Positions 17,325 through 27,694 of a stretch of DNA of 64,000 nt are shown one piece after another; position 1 is the stretch's first letter, and every line of letters starts with the position of its first letter. The translations under genes and the position numbers were made by a program. Source of the stretch: Ditibartonella choladocola (GTDB lineage Bacteria > Pseudomonadota > Alphaproteobacteria > Rhizobiales > Rhizobiaceae); contig NZ_CP015625.1 in NCBI RefSeq assembly GCF_002007565.1, positions 992,001 through 1,056,000 of the forward strand, read 5' to 3'. The notes beneath the pieces were generated by a model, which worked only from the letters and a program-made list of their open reading frames with translations, was not told where the DNA came from and did not search any database.

Positions 17325-17931
17325 ATTAATCAGGCAGAAAAATAACCTGTAAAACTCTTATCAAGCAGGCGGTCACCCGCACCGGATTGCGTCGACATTG
17401 CGATTTGCCGAATAAAGAGCATTATGATGTCGAATTATTCGTTACCGGCATTTTACGAGCATTCAAGTTGAAAGACGTTATCAAATCCGGCTTTTTAAAT
17501 AGCACGGCGTTTTAAACATTTTTCTCAAATAAAGTAGGTTCATGATTGTCGGATGAACTATTCAAATGACCCTTTTTCTTGCATGCAATTCGATTGCCTC
17601 GATTTAACTGATAATATAAAAGTGGGAATGATTAGTTTGTCTCACGCTGTTTTGAAAAATTATGGACGCTGAACCAATAGAGAATCGGAAAAACTTAAAA
17701 ACCAAAGTGCTTGAAGATGGTGTGCGGAAATGTGATTTTGTAGAAAATAAAACAGCGATCGGCATAGCTCGACAGAAATCACAGACCGGTTCTGTCGAAG
17801 GATCGCTTTTCCCGTCTGTAATTGTAAAAAGTTTGAATGTCTCACCACCGTGGGAAGGTTCTATGACTGTTTTCACCCGTTAGTTTTCAGAAATGTTGTT
17901 TGAGGGGGCAACAATATTTAACAGGAGTTTA
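17325..17931. other. intergenic region between mltG and yicC
   Basis: About 600 bases. A 73-codon frame (ATG 17662 to stop 17883) starting MDAEPIENRKNLK exists, but it has no clear ribosome site and no family I recognise, so I do not call it a gene. No tRNA or strong terminator was seen. The yicC-gmk promoter should lie here. Confidence 0.5.
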
Positions 17932-18819
17932 GTGACATTGCAGAGTATGACAGGATTTTCCCGATCAATGATGACAGCGGAAAACGCGACAATTGTTTGG
18001 GAAACGCGTTCGGTTAACGGCAGGAATCTGGATTTGAGATTTCACTCGACCATTGCCATTGACACTATTGAATATGAATTGAAAAAAAAGGCGTCCGAGT
18101 TTTTTTCGAGGGGCAATATAAATTGTTCGCTTAATGTGTCTTTTGCTGCGGGCAATTCCCACCCGAAAATCAATCGGGAGTATCTCGATTGGGTATTGAA
18201 GTTATCCGACGAACTCGAACAGACATACGGGATTCAAAAACCCACGATCGACGGCTTGTTGAATATGAAAGGTATCCTTGAATACGGTACGCCGGAAAAT
18301 GAAACAGTCGAAAACGAGGATCTGAGGCGGGCTATTGTGGGCGGATTTGAAAAAGCCCTTAATGAACTCAAATTTGCCCGCGAAAAAGAAGGGGGCAATC
18401 TTCAAAAGATTCTGTCAGGCCAGATAGATAATATTGAAAAACTGGTCAATGAAGCACGCAATGATCCGGCGCGAACACAAGAAGCAATAAAAGACCGGTT
18501 AAAAGAGCTTGTTGACTGTCTTCTCGGAGCCGGTGACAAATTCGACAGCCAGAGATTGGAAATGGAAGCGGTTTTGCTGGCTACAAAAGTCGACATTCAG
18601 GAGGAACTAGACCGTCTTGACGGGCATGTCGAAGCTGCACGATATTTGCTCGGATTGAACGAACCGGTCGGTCGGAGGCTGGATTTTCTTGCTCAGGAAT
18701 TCAACCGTGAAGCCAATACGCTGTGCTCGAAGGCGCATACAGCCTCGCTCTCGACCATTGGGCTGTCTTTGAAAGCGGTGATTGACCAGTTGCGAGAGCA
18801 AATCCAGAACGTTGAATAA
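17932..18819 (+). CDS. yicC: YicC family endoribonuclease
   Basis: A 295-residue protein of the YicC family, members of which act as endoribonucleases in enteric bacteria. The hallmark N-terminus (MTLQSMTGFSRS) follows a GTG at 17932 with aggag at 17923-17927; a TTG at 17938 is the alternative. The N-terminal YicC domain (WETRSVNGRNLDLRF) and the C-terminal DUF1732 region (FLAQEFNREANTLCSKA) are both present. The next gene is gmk, an association also seen in E. coli-distant alphaproteobacteria. Confidence 0.93.
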   Translation: MTLQSMTGFSRSMMTAENATIVWETRSVNGRNLDLRFHSTIAIDTIEYELKKKASEFFSRGNINCSLNVSFAAGNSHPKINREYLDWVLKLSDELEQTYGIQKPTIDGLLNMKGILEYGTPENETVENEDLRRAIVGGFEKALNELKFAREKEGGNLQKILSGQIDNIEKLVNEARNDPARTQEAIKDRLKELVDCLLGAGDKFDSQRLEMEAVLLATKVDIQEELDRLDGHVEAARYLLGLNEPVGRRLDFLAQEFNREANTLCSKAHTASLSTIGLSLKAVIDQLREQIQNVE

Positions 18820-18879
18820 ATGAAAAGTCATGGCGCTTGGGGCTTTACTGCTTTATGACGATTAATGAAGGAATGGACA

Positions 18880-19548
18880 ATGGAAAATACATCTGAACGC
18901 GAACTCAATTTGAAAAATGCGGGAACACGACGCGGTGTATTGTTGGTGATTTCATCACCATCGGGTGCCGGTAAGTCCACATTGTCGCGTTTATTATTGG
19001 AAGACGGTCATCTTGGATTATCGGTTAGCGTTACGACGCGCGAACCAAGACCGAGCGAAATTAATGGTGTCCATTATCACTTCATCAGCGAAAAAGAATT
19101 CAAAGAGAAGCGCGATAATGACGAATTGATAGAATGGGCGGAAGTTCACGGCCATTTTTACGGTACATTACGCGAAACGGTGGATACAGCTCTCGCCGCA
19201 GGCCGTGATATGCTTTTCGACATTGATTACCAAGGCGCCAGACAATTACAGGAAAAAATGCCGAATGATGTTGTCTCCATCTTTATTTTGCCGCCTTCGA
19301 TGAAGGAGTTGAAATCACGTTTAACCGGACGTGGAGAAGATTCAAAAGATGTGATTGACCTCAGGCTCCATAATGCACGCGGAGAGATCGAGCATTATAA
19401 ATCATATGATTATGTGATAATTAACGAAGATCTCGAACAGTCATTTTCCCTTATAAAAGCCATCCATCTGGCCGAGGCAATGAAAAGGCGCCGCTGTCTC
19501 TACCTCACTTCTTTCATAAATGGCTTATTGAATGAAAAAGTGGAATAA
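18880..19548 (+). CDS. gmk: guanylate kinase
   Basis: Phosphorylates GMP to GDP. From ATG 18880 it has 222 residues: Walker [11 protein letters not shown] near residue 30, the GMP-binding [17 protein letters not shown] region, and [10 protein letters not shown]. Start chosen because aagga sits at the right distance; an ATG at 18865 would read MKEWTMENT and overlaps that ribosome site. A hairpin at 19577-19604 follows. Confidence 0.97.
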   Translation: MENTSERELNLKNAGTRRGVLLVISSPSGAGKSTLSRLLLEDGHLGLSVSVTTREPRPSEINGVHYHFISEKEFKEKRDNDELIEWAEVHGHFYGTLRETVDTALAAGRDMLFDIDYQGARQLQEKMPNDVVSIFILPPSMKELKSRLTGRGEDSKDVIDLRLHNARGEIEHYKSYDYVIINEDLEQSFSLIKAIHLAEAMKRRRCLYLTSFINGLLNEKVE

Positions 19549-19576
19549 TTTGGTCTGAACGGGAATATCAGCCATT

Positions 19577-19604
19577 GGCAGTGTCAATGATACATGACGC
19601 TGCC
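19577..19604 (+). terminator. hairpin between convergent gmk and rsmA
   Basis: Ten-pair stem (ggcagtgtca / tgacgctgcc, one G-T pair) with an eight-base loop, but no T-run on either side, so it is only a possible weak or factor-assisted terminator. Confidence 0.35.
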
Positions 19605-19780
19605 CGATAAATCGCCTTTCGGTGTTTTGCGACATTTCACGAAAATATTGCCTCATGTTTTGGTTCGAGAAGCGAAAATAATTGATCGTTTGCAAACAAT
19701 ATTGCTTGATAGAAACGTGAGGGTAGCGTGCTCTCTGGAATTTGTCTGCTGGCGGTTGTTTTTCTGAAGCGGTAAAAGCT

Positions 19781-20617
19781 CTATCCTTGTTCTTCAAGGG
19801 CTTTGGCAAGGTCTACAAATTCTTTTATATCGAGTGTTTCGGCTCTTCTTGTGCCGTCGATTCCCGCTTTTTCAAGTAAAGACTCGCCACCGAGCGATTT
19901 GAGACTTTGGCGGAGCATTTTGCGTCTCTGTCCGAATGCCGCTTTGGTCACGTTTTCCAGATAATGCAGGTTACAGTGAAGCGGATTATCATTCGGTATG
20001 ATGTGAACGATCGAGGAGGTTACTTTAGGGGGAGGTGTAAAGGCTTGTCTTGGAACATCAAACATTATGCGCGAATATGTGCGCCATCCGGCGAGAACGC
20101 CCAAGCGGCCGTAATGCGGGGAACCGGGGAGTGCCACAATACGTTCGGCCACTTCTTTTTGAAACATCAATGTCATGGATTTATAAAAAGGCGGCCAAGG
20201 TTCGGCTGAAAGCCAACGTATCAGAAGTTCGGTTCCGATATTATATGGAAGATTGGCAACGATTGCAGGCTTTTCAGTGCCGTTAAAAAGGCTTTGATAG
20301 TCTTCGACAAGTGCATCACCTGAAATAATACGTAGGCGATCAGGATAGATTCCAGCAATTTCTTCTAACGCGGCAATGCAACGTGTATCGCGTTCGATGA
20401 CCGTCACAATTGCACCTTGAGCGAGCAGGGCGCGCGTCAAGCCGCCAGGACCGGGTCCTATTTCCAATACCGGCTTTCCGGCTATGTCACCCGCCTGACG
20501 CGCTATTTTTGCGGTCAAGTTGAGATCGAACAGAAAATTTTGTCCAAGCGATTTTTTTGCACTCAAGCCGAATTTTTCAATGACTTCACGTAAAGGAGGG
20601 AGTGAATCTATTGTCAT
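19781..20617 (-). CDS. rsmA: 16S rRNA (adenine1518/1519-N6)-dimethyltransferase
   Basis: Dimethylates two adjacent adenines near the 3' end of 16S rRNA during 30S maturation (KsgA). The 278-residue protein has [14 protein letters not shown] motif [15 protein letters not shown], and catalytic NLPYN ([14 protein letters not shown]). Its ATG overlaps the pdxA stop (ATGA), so translation is coupled. It ends the lptF-lptG-lptD-surA-pdxA-rsmA cluster, equivalent to lptD-surA-pdxA-ksgA in enterobacteria. Confidence 0.97.
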   Translation of the reverse strand: MTIDSLPPLREVIEKFGLSAKKSLGQNFLFDLNLTAKIARQAGDIAGKPVLEIGPGPGGLTRALLAQGAIVTVIERDTRCIAALEEIAGIYPDRLRIISGDALVEDYQSLFNGTEKPAIVANLPYNIGTELLIRWLSAEPWPPFYKSMTLMFQKEVAERIVALPGSPHYGRLGVLAGWRTYSRIMFDVPRQAFTPPPKVTSSIVHIIPNDNPLHCNLHYLENVTKAAFGQRRKMLRQSLKSLGGESLLEKAGIDGTRRAETLDIKEFVDLAKALEEQG

Positions 20618-21624
20618 GACTGGTGCGTGTTTTTTGCAAGTTTGTCGGCAAGCTTCAAAGCGGCGATGAAGCTTTCAGGTGAAGCTATTCCTTTTCCCGC
20701 TATATCAAAAGCTGTTCCATGATCGGGGGAAGTGCGAACAAAAGGCAGCCCCAGAGTGACGTTGACGGTGTCATCGAACCCGATTGTTTTAACCGGTATC
20801 AATGCCTGATCGTGATACATACACAACGCAGCATCGTAATTTTCGCGAGCACGGGCATTGAACATGGTATCTGACGGAAGTGGACCAATAAGCTCGATTC
20901 CCTCGGAGCGCAAAATGTCCATCGCCGGTTTGATAACGGTTTCTTCCTCGTGCCCCATCGCACCACCTTCACCGGCGTGCGGGTTAAGGCCGGCTATTGC
21001 CAGTCGTGGAGTTTTTATAGCAAACTTTTCGGATAAATCCCGTGCAACGATACGCCCTGTTTCGACCAACAATTCCTTGATTAAAGAGTGTGGAACTTCT
21101 TTTATAGCAATGTGGACAGTTACCGGAACGGTTTTTAATTCAGGACCGGCAAGCATCATAACCGGTTTATAAGGCCGTCCATCAAGCTTTGCCGCGAGAT
21201 CGGCTAAAAATTCTGTGTGGCCGGGAAAATGAAAGCCTGCATCATAAAGAATTTTCTTAGCTATCGGACACGTAACCAATGCACATGCCTTTTTCGAGTG
21301 AACAAATCGAACACCGCGTTCTATTGCTTCCACAATTCCGGCTGCATTTTTTGAAGAAGGCTGCCCCGGTTCAGCCGATTGCCGGTTATTTAACGCGACA
21401 ATCGGGAAAGTCTCGTCGAATTTTTTTTCGACCGCGTCAATATCAACAACTGCAAAGCGGACATCCATTTTCAATAATGAAATTGTCTTTGCGACCACAT
21501 CAGGGTCAGCCAGAACAAAAAAAGCCGGTATCTGACGAAAATGGCGTAATTGCCAGGCTTTCAGTGCAATTTCCAGCCCGATTCCTGCAGGATCACCACT
21601 ACTGACGGCAAGGACAGGCATCAA
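20614..21624 (-). CDS. pdxA: 4-hydroxythreonine-4-phosphate dehydrogenase
   Basis: NAD-dependent step of vitamin B6 (pyridoxal phosphate) synthesis by the DXP-dependent route. 336 residues with [12 protein letters not shown] at the start, [17 protein letters not shown] and the [10 protein letters not shown] motif; these carry the metal- and substrate-binding His and Asp residues. It overlaps the upstream SurA-like gene and the downstream rsmA gene by four bases each. Confidence 0.97.
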   Translation of the reverse strand: MMPVLAVSSGDPAGIGLEIALKAWQLRHFRQIPAFFVLADPDVVAKTISLLKMDVRFAVVDIDAVEKKFDETFPIVALNNRQSAEPGQPSSKNAAGIVEAIERGVRFVHSKKACALVTCPIAKKILYDAGFHFPGHTEFLADLAAKLDGRPYKPVMMLAGPELKTVPVTVHIAIKEVPHSLIKELLVETGRIVARDLSEKFAIKTPRLAIAGLNPHAGEGGAMGHEEETVIKPAMDILRSEGIELIGPLPSDTMFNARARENYDAALCMYHDQALIPVKTIGFDDTVNVTLGLPFVRTSPDHGTAFDIAGKGIASPESFIAALKLADKLAKNTHQS

Positions 21625-22592
21625 GGATTTTCAATGCGGGCTTTCGACCGCAATTCCTTCACATATTTTTCACTTAAGTCCTCGGCCTTTTTATCTCCGG
21701 ACTTTTCATTGTCCTGAATAGTAAAGACCAATTGAGCGACTTTATCGTCCGAAACCTTTTTAATATTGCAAACGGCAATGGCTTCAACGCCCCTTGCAGT
21801 TTCCTGTGGTGGGGTCATGCGCCCGACAGGAGTTGCCTTGATTGCTTTTTCCCACTCTTCCGGCAATTGAGGCTCAAGCACGCGGCCGAGGTTACGCACA
21901 GTGACATCAAGCATAGTTGTTGCTTGTTGTTTAAGATTGCTGCAACCGGAAAATTTCGAGCGGAATAATTCGGCGTCCTGCTTCCTTTTTCCCAATATTG
22001 CATTGCGTCGGTCACTTGGAACAACAAAAATAACTTGCTGCAGTTCGTATTCGTTAGCGGTAGGTTTAACGCCACCGTTTTTCAACATACGCTGTACGGC
22101 TTCCTGTTCGGAAATAATTCCGCCCTCGGCGCGATAACGTGCACTGACCAAACGCCCCCATCCCATCTGGACGCGAATATAATTTTTAAAATGGTCGGCT
22201 GTTACACCGGCTTGGCCCAACATATCGGTAAGCTGTGCCACAGTCATATGATTTCGTTCGGCAAAGCCCATAAATGCCTTGTTTACCTCGTCGTCCGAAA
22301 CGTCGATATTGCGTTTTTTCATTTCGACGCGCTTGAGCATTTCTTCAATAAGTTCGTCCTTGGCTTGCGCAGTCAGATTTCCTGTTTTTCTTTGCAATTT
22401 AAGGAAGGCAGCACGCCTTTGAATGTCATAATTGGTAATTGCATTACCATTAACAATGACGGCGACAGCTGTTTGCGCCGAAACTCCGGCCTGCTGGGCT
22501 CGTGGTGCACAAAAGGCGTTGCTGTGTAAAAAAGTTACGCCCATGAGCGACGCAATACATAATGCCAATGAGCTGTTTTTTATCTTCTTCAT
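21621..22592 (-). CDS. SurA-like periplasmic chaperone / peptidyl-prolyl isomerase
   Basis: A 323-residue exported protein. It has a signal peptide (MKKIKNSSLALCIASLMGV, cleavage probably after NAFCA), then a SurA N-terminal domain (VIVNGNAITNYDIQRRAAFLKL) and one C-terminal rotamase-like domain. E. coli SurA is longer and has two parvulin domains. Located directly after lptD, it most likely helps fold beta-barrel proteins, LptD included. Whether the parvulin domain is active cannot be judged by eye. Four-base overlap with pdxA. Confidence 0.88.
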   Translation of the reverse strand: MKKIKNSSLALCIASLMGVTFLHSNAFCAPRAQQAGVSAQTAVAVIVNGNAITNYDIQRRAAFLKLQRKTGNLTAQAKDELIEEMLKRVEMKKRNIDVSDDEVNKAFMGFAERNHMTVAQLTDMLGQAGVTADHFKNYIRVQMGWGRLVSARYRAEGGIISEQEAVQRMLKNGGVKPTANEYELQQVIFVVPSDRRNAILGKRKQDAELFRSKFSGCSNLKQQATTMLDVTVRNLGRVLEPQLPEEWEKAIKATPVGRMTPPQETARGVEAIAVCNIKKVSDDKVAQLVFTIQDNEKSGDKKAEDLSEKYVKELRSKARIENP

Positions 22593-22698
22593 TGTTTCTA
22601 GCTTCCGCTTTTTGCCAATTTTTCAACAAATAATCGATATATTGTTCTTATCATAAAAACATGAATTCACCAAAAGACGCTCGTCTTGACTTACACTG

Positions 22699-25062
22699 TT
22701 ACATGGCCTTGCCGATGTCTGCAACAGTACGGAAAGACAACAGAAAGCCGAATGTATGCTTTGGCTCGTTTTCCCAAGGGTTACGGGTTTGAGAATAACC
22801 GAGATTGAAGCCGAAACATTCGTCAAGATAATTCACGCCCGTGCCTAATCTCACGAAAGTATCGGAAACAAGGTCGTAACTCGAATTTGCATGAATCGAC
22901 CAATGTTCTGTGAATTTATAATTGCCATAGAGGCTGACTTCCTGACGATCCTGAGCATAGCCATAATCCGGCTGACTCTGAATATAGGCGTATTGCGAGG
23001 AAAGCGAAACCCGCTTCCAGTTTTGTGAAGCTTCTACTTCGCCGCGCCGTATCGAACCGGAATCATTGTCGAAACGGCCACGCGAGGCTATTGCAAAACC
23101 ATGTTCATTGCTTGCACCGATCATGGCAACGTAATCGGAACGGGCGCTTTCCAGCCCTGAATCGGCCCCGACGCTAACGAAATCTTTGGCGTTATAAGAG
23201 TTTTTCCCGAAAATCTGGAAAGATTGACCGGCCAGACCGTATAGCGACCAACCGTTGTCGAAGTTACCGGAATATCTCAGACCGACATTCGAGCGCGTTC
23301 CACCTTCTGCACGATCATAACCGGAAAATTTGTCGCGTTGAAATAATGTTGTGGCATCAAAGACAAAGCTTTGGGCATCTTCGTTAGGCAGGCGCCCGGT
23401 ATATTGTTCATTATTGCGAATGAAAATTTGCGCGATCGGCTCGATGACATGGGTGGAATTACCGGCAGTAAAGAGCAGGGGATAGCGCAAATCCAGTCCC
23501 GCAGTTGCAATCCCGCGGAAAGCACCCGATTTGATATCCAACTGGCTATAGCTGCCATCTGTCATGTAGCCGCCATAATTACCATGGGCGTCCGCACCTA
23601 TACCATCACCACGCAATGCCAGAATTGGTGTAAACACCAGACCGCCTTGACTAATCAGGCTTCTTTTCCATTCAACGTCGGAGGTCAAGCGGAAATCTGT
23701 TCCGGACATACCCGCGAGTCTTGCCGTATTAAGCGGGCGTCCTTGCCAGTCGGCAAATGCAAAATCCGCTTTATCACGGTAGATAGATTGTACATTGGCA
23801 TGGAAGGTGAATTCGCCGCCATAGACTGCTTCGTCAGGTATAAAAGAATAATCAATGCGGGGAAGAACCCATGGTTGACGTGTATAACGTTCGCTTGGAT
23901 TATCCTTCAGCATCGAATCCTGCACTTCAAAGTGATAAAAGCGCATATCGAAATAGTTGCGTCCGGCAAGACCTTCCAAATAGATCTGGGAACGGAATAC
24001 ATCGTTTTTGTAGCCTTCCAGATCATAGGTGCGGCTGAAATTTCTATCCGATTGGGCTAGAATATCCCATCCATATGTCCAATTGGAATTGATCCGGAAA
24101 TCACCTTTGGTTGCCACCATATAACGATTATCGTTATTGCTATCAATCGTATCATGGTCGAAATCATCAGGATTTGCCTGATAAATATGGGCAAAACGGA
24201 TATTATATGTACCGGTTTCCAAACGGTGGCGCCATTCGCCTTCGGTCAGCAGCCCTTGATTGGTGTAGCCGGTTGCGGAAAGTGTAAAATCATAATTGGG
24301 AGCCAGATTCCAGAAATAGGAATTACGGACACCGAAACCCAGATCATTGGTATAAACAAAATTCGGGGTTAAAAGACCTGTTTTGCGTTTGACTGTCGGA
24401 TCCGGCATTTCAAAAACCGGAAACCATGCAACCGGCAAGCCAAAAAACTCGAAATGGCTATCCTCGAAACGCATTGTTTTGGTTGCGCCATTCCAGATGA
24501 TCTTTTTCGCTTTAATCTGCCAGAGGACATCCTTATCGGGCTTATAATAGCAGGGTTCGCAGGCAGTATAAGCACCGCGATTGAAGACAGTCATCTGCCC
24601 GCCGCTGCGTTCGGCACTTACTGCTGCAAATCGTGTGTTATCCGGCGTTTCGGCTCTGAGAGAATTGACGAAGCCTTCCCCCAGATCATCGGTCATATCG
24701 ATTTGCTGGGAATAATATTTGCTCCCGTCAGGCTGGACAATTTCAACATCACCTTCGGCCAGAACGCGATTCGTTTTCTGGTTATAGACAACTTTACGGG
24801 CGACAATGCGGTTGCCATCATATTCGATCTGCACATTGCCTTGCGCGGTGACCGTATTGGCATCACGATCATAGACAAGCTCGTCTGCTGAAAGCAACAT
24901 ACGTGCGTTAGGATCAGTTTGATGCGTGGCTTTCATAGCACTGAAGTCCTGGGCAGAAGCAACATAAACTGCGCCTATACCCAAAGAGCAACCCAATGCG
25001 GTACCGAGTGCCAACGCCCTGAGGCTGTTTGAAATTTTCATTCCACTTGTCAATTGTCTCAC
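22699..25062 (-). CDS. lptD: LPS-assembly outer-membrane protein LptD
   Basis: Beta-barrel that inserts lipopolysaccharide into the outer leaflet. 787 residues: signal peptide ending in YVASAQ, an OstA-like periplasmic domain (LLSADELVYDRDANTVTAQGN...), then the large barrel with alternating aromatic strands to the C-terminus (FGFLLSFRTVADIGKAM). Two Cys (ACEPCYY) lie early in the mature part. Start: GTG at 25062 has gagga seven bases upstream inside the end of lptG; ATG 25041 would give the same mature protein but a weaker site. Third gene of lptF-lptG-lptD. Confidence 0.96.
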   Translation of the reverse strand: MRQLTSGMKISNSLRALALGTALGCSLGIGAVYVASAQDFSAMKATHQTDPNARMLLSADELVYDRDANTVTAQGNVQIEYDGNRIVARKVVYNQKTNRVLAEGDVEIVQPDGSKYYSQQIDMTDDLGEGFVNSLRAETPDNTRFAAVSAERSGGQMTVFNRGAYTACEPCYYKPDKDVLWQIKAKKIIWNGATKTMRFEDSHFEFFGLPVAWFPVFEMPDPTVKRKTGLLTPNFVYTNDLGFGVRNSYFWNLAPNYDFTLSATGYTNQGLLTEGEWRHRLETGTYNIRFAHIYQANPDDFDHDTIDSNNDNRYMVATKGDFRINSNWTYGWDILAQSDRNFSRTYDLEGYKNDVFRSQIYLEGLAGRNYFDMRFYHFEVQDSMLKDNPSERYTRQPWVLPRIDYSFIPDEAVYGGEFTFHANVQSIYRDKADFAFADWQGRPLNTARLAGMSGTDFRLTSDVEWKRSLISQGGLVFTPILALRGDGIGADAHGNYGGYMTDGSYSQLDIKSGAFRGIATAGLDLRYPLLFTAGNSTHVIEPIAQIFIRNNEQYTGRLPNEDAQSFVFDATTLFQRDKFSGYDRAEGGTRSNVGLRYSGNFDNGWSLYGLAGQSFQIFGKNSYNAKDFVSVGADSGLESARSDYVAMIGASNEHGFAIASRGRFDNDSGSIRRGEVEASQNWKRVSLSSQYAYIQSQPDYGYAQDRQEVSLYGNYKFTEHWSIHANSSYDLVSDTFVRLGTGVNYLDECFGFNLGYSQTRNPWENEPKHTFGFLLSFRTVADIGKAM

Positions 25063-26154
25063 CTAGCCATCCTCTTTATGCAACAAAAAGGATATACCAA
25101 AAAATAACGCAATAACAACCGGCACCCAAGCAGCAATGACAGGTGGCACATAAGCCGCCTTGCCAAAAGCCTGCACAAGAACCGTGATTACATAAAGCAC
25201 GAACCCGGCAATGATTCCACCCAAAATCATTGTACGTGATTGACCAAACCTTACAAATTTCAATGTAACAGTTGCTGCGATCAATGTCATCGCAATAAGA
25301 AGAGCAGGAAGTGCAATCAGAGATTGCAACTGCATATCGAACGAATTGGCCGAATAACCGAATGATCTGGCGATTTCAATTTTTCTGGGCAAATCGTAAA
25401 AAGGGATGGTTGCCGGATCGGCCAATTTTTCTTCGACAAATTCCGGTCTCAGATTTGTCGGAATCTTCAATTCTGTAAAATTTTCAGGCTCATGGCCAGC
25501 CCTGTAGCGAGCACCACTTTCGAGCAGCCAATAGCCGTGTGTGAGGTGTGCACGTGTGGCATTGAGCCAATCCTTGATTGTCGCATCGTCATTATATTCG
25601 ACGAAGGTCGTATCCACCAGTGTCAAGCCGCCGTCAGCAGTCGATTTTGTACCTATGGTTGTAATGCCGACATCGGTTCTTTGCGTTAACCATGGAACAC
25701 GTTCGTTATCCACAGTTGCCTCGACATTTTTACCTTTCCACTCGGAAAGTATTTTTTCCGACTGCGATGTTCCCCAGGCTGCGATCGGATTGACGACGAC
25801 GACTCCGAAAAGGCCGAATAAGAATGCGCCGAAACACAAAGGCGTCAAGAACTGCCATGCCGAAACACCGATAGAGCGCGTAACGACAAGTTCCATTTTT
25901 CTGTTCAATGTAATCAACGTTGCCATTGCCGAAAACAGAGCAACAAACGGAAATAACTGTTGCATATTAAAAGGAATACGCAGTGCCGAGATAGCCAGTG
26001 CTCCGAATGCCGAATAGCCGGGTAGCCCTGCCAGTCGCCCGGCATTGATCGTGAAATCAATCAGCAGCGATAGAACGAAGATTCCGAGCAGAAAATAAAT
26101 TGTGGTTTTTACATATCTTGTAAAAAAATACCGCCCCAAGGTCCAACCGATCAT
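25063..26154 (-). CDS. lptG: LPS export ABC transporter permease LptG
   Basis: One of the two permeases that, with LptB and LptF, extract LPS from the inner membrane. 363 residues with three helices at each end and a large periplasmic beta-jellyroll domain between (from about 100 to 260, including LLESGARYRAG). The N-terminus WTLGRYFFTRYVKTTIYF is typical. It overlaps lptF by four bases and is followed immediately by lptD. Confidence 0.95.
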   Translation of the reverse strand: MIGWTLGRYFFTRYVKTTIYFLLGIFVLSLLIDFTINAGRLAGLPGYSAFGALAISALRIPFNMQQLFPFVALFSAMATLITLNRKMELVVTRSIGVSAWQFLTPLCFGAFLFGLFGVVVVNPIAAWGTSQSEKILSEWKGKNVEATVDNERVPWLTQRTDVGITTIGTKSTADGGLTLVDTTFVEYNDDATIKDWLNATRAHLTHGYWLLESGARYRAGHEPENFTELKIPTNLRPEFVEEKLADPATIPFYDLPRKIEIARSFGYSANSFDMQLQSLIALPALLIAMTLIAATVTLKFVRFGQSRTMILGGIIAGFVLYVITVLVQAFGKAAYVPPVIAAWVPVVIALFFGISFLLHKEDG

Positions 26155-27341
26155 GATGCGCCTCCGTTGACATCAGATTGTTTGTGACGGAAAATTTTTG
26201 CTCTAATCCGCTTCATACCGGTCAGAAGTTTGTCACTGAACCGGTCGGGAAGTGTCATTTTTCGATTCGTTATAAACAGGAAGGCAATGAAAGCGCAAAC
26301 GCCGATCGGCAAAATATATAAAAGCGGTATATAGCCGAGGTCATTGTCGGCACGGTCGCCAAAGAAATAGCCGACCGCATAAACGAGGAGCGAAAGCGAA
26401 ATTGCGGAAAACGATGCCGAAATACGAGCCTGACGCTGCGAGCGTGCATCACCTGCCACTGCCAAAGCGATCAAGGCAAAAACAATCGGGTAAAGCCAAT
26501 CGGTGAAGCGACGGTGTAATTCTGCGGTATATTGCAACGGACGCCTTTGAAAATAAGAATCATTGGCATCGGGATGAAACAAATAGACGAGTGGGCGATC
26601 TTTCGGAAAAATAGTCGGTGTTCCATCACTCGCGGTGAAATCGCTGAGGTTGAATGTATAAGAGCCGAACTTGATAATCGACACGGTTTCGGCCTTATTA
26701 TCACGTCTTTGTACTTCGCCATTATTAAGGATAAGAAAATCACCGTTATCATTGCTGACGATAGAACCGTTTACGGCATAATAATAAAGGTCGGTAGAAG
26801 GGTCTCGCTGGTCGGCAATAAAAAGCCGCCCGATTGTGCCGTCATCGTGACGTTCGCCAATTTCCATATAAAGATCATCGGTTAATTCGCGAAAGTTCCC
26901 TTCCTGAATAAAAACATTGATAAGGTCGGAATGTGTTGTGGCCATCATTTGCCGCATGGTGATACGCGCCTGCGGGCTGATGAAATTGGTAATCACAAAT
27001 GAACAACAAGCCGCCAGCACTGCGAGGATGAGAATCGGTTTCCAGACGGTTCCCCTTGGCGCTCCCGAAGCATTGATAACTACGAGTTCTGAATCCTGAT
27101 TCATCGTCGATAAGGTTTGCGCTATCGCAATAACCAAAGCGAAGGGAATGACGAGGGGAATGACCGACGGAATAAATAAAGATGAAAATTGAAGAATAGT
27201 AAAAACAGTCTGGCCACTTGTCGTCAGGAAGTTGATTCTGGAAAGAACCTGCACCGTCCAGCTAATGCCGACAGCCGCTAGCAGAACTGCTGCAAACAGA
27301 ACAAAAACGCGCCGAAGGATGTATAGTTCAATAATGCGCAT
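26151..27341 (-). CDS. lptF: LPS export ABC transporter permease LptF
   Basis: Partner permease of LptG. From ATG 27341 it has 396 residues beginning MRIIELYILRRVF, the expected start of this family, with six helices in two groups of three around a periplasmic domain (LTDDLYMEIGERHDDG...). Upstream in-frame starts at 27356 and 27368 add residues without family support; the best Shine-Dalgarno (gagga) is about 14 bases from 27341, so the exact start is uncertain. First gene of the cluster, divergent from pepA. Confidence 0.94.
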   Translation of the reverse strand: MRIIELYILRRVFVLFAAVLLAAVGISWTVQVLSRINFLTTSGQTVFTILQFSSLFIPSVIPLVIPFALVIAIAQTLSTMNQDSELVVINASGAPRGTVWKPILILAVLAACCSFVITNFISPQARITMRQMMATTHSDLINVFIQEGNFRELTDDLYMEIGERHDDGTIGRLFIADQRDPSTDLYYYAVNGSIVSNDNGDFLILNNGEVQRRDNKAETVSIIKFGSYTFNLSDFTASDGTPTIFPKDRPLVYLFHPDANDSYFQRRPLQYTAELHRRFTDWLYPIVFALIALAVAGDARSQRQARISASFSAISLSLLVYAVGYFFGDRADNDLGYIPLLYILPIGVCAFIAFLFITNRKMTLPDRFSDKLLTGMKRIRAKIFRHKQSDVNGGAS

Positions 27342-27694
27342 TGGCAAAAAATACATCCTCACTATCAAAATTCATGACATCCAGCTTTTTAGAAGCGGGA
27401 ATTCATATCCAAACCGTTCATTTCTCTTTTCTGTCAAATATCATAATGAATCTAACAAGAGGCAAAAAAATTTAGTTAACCGCTTCTTAACAATTTTCTT
27501 TTGCCACAAGTGACGGTTAAGTTGCAAGATGGCAAAAGACATCTTGCAGTGCACATGACAAAAAAATACATTTTAGTGCCGACAGGTCACACTGCACTTC
27601 CGGTTTCGATATTAAAGACAAGATTAAATGCAAGCCGAGCGATACGATTATGCGAATTTACGGCTTTAAATCAGCAATTGGCAGGAGTTATTGA
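27342..27694. other. divergent intergenic region lptF/pepA
   Basis: About 350 bases, AT-rich, between two outward-facing genes, so it must hold both promoters. No structure or ORF stood out. Confidence 0.5.

Noticed and set aside
17662..17883. 73-codon ORF between mltG and yicC
   Set aside because: No ribosome site, no recognisable family and no coupling to a neighbour; random frames of this length are common here.
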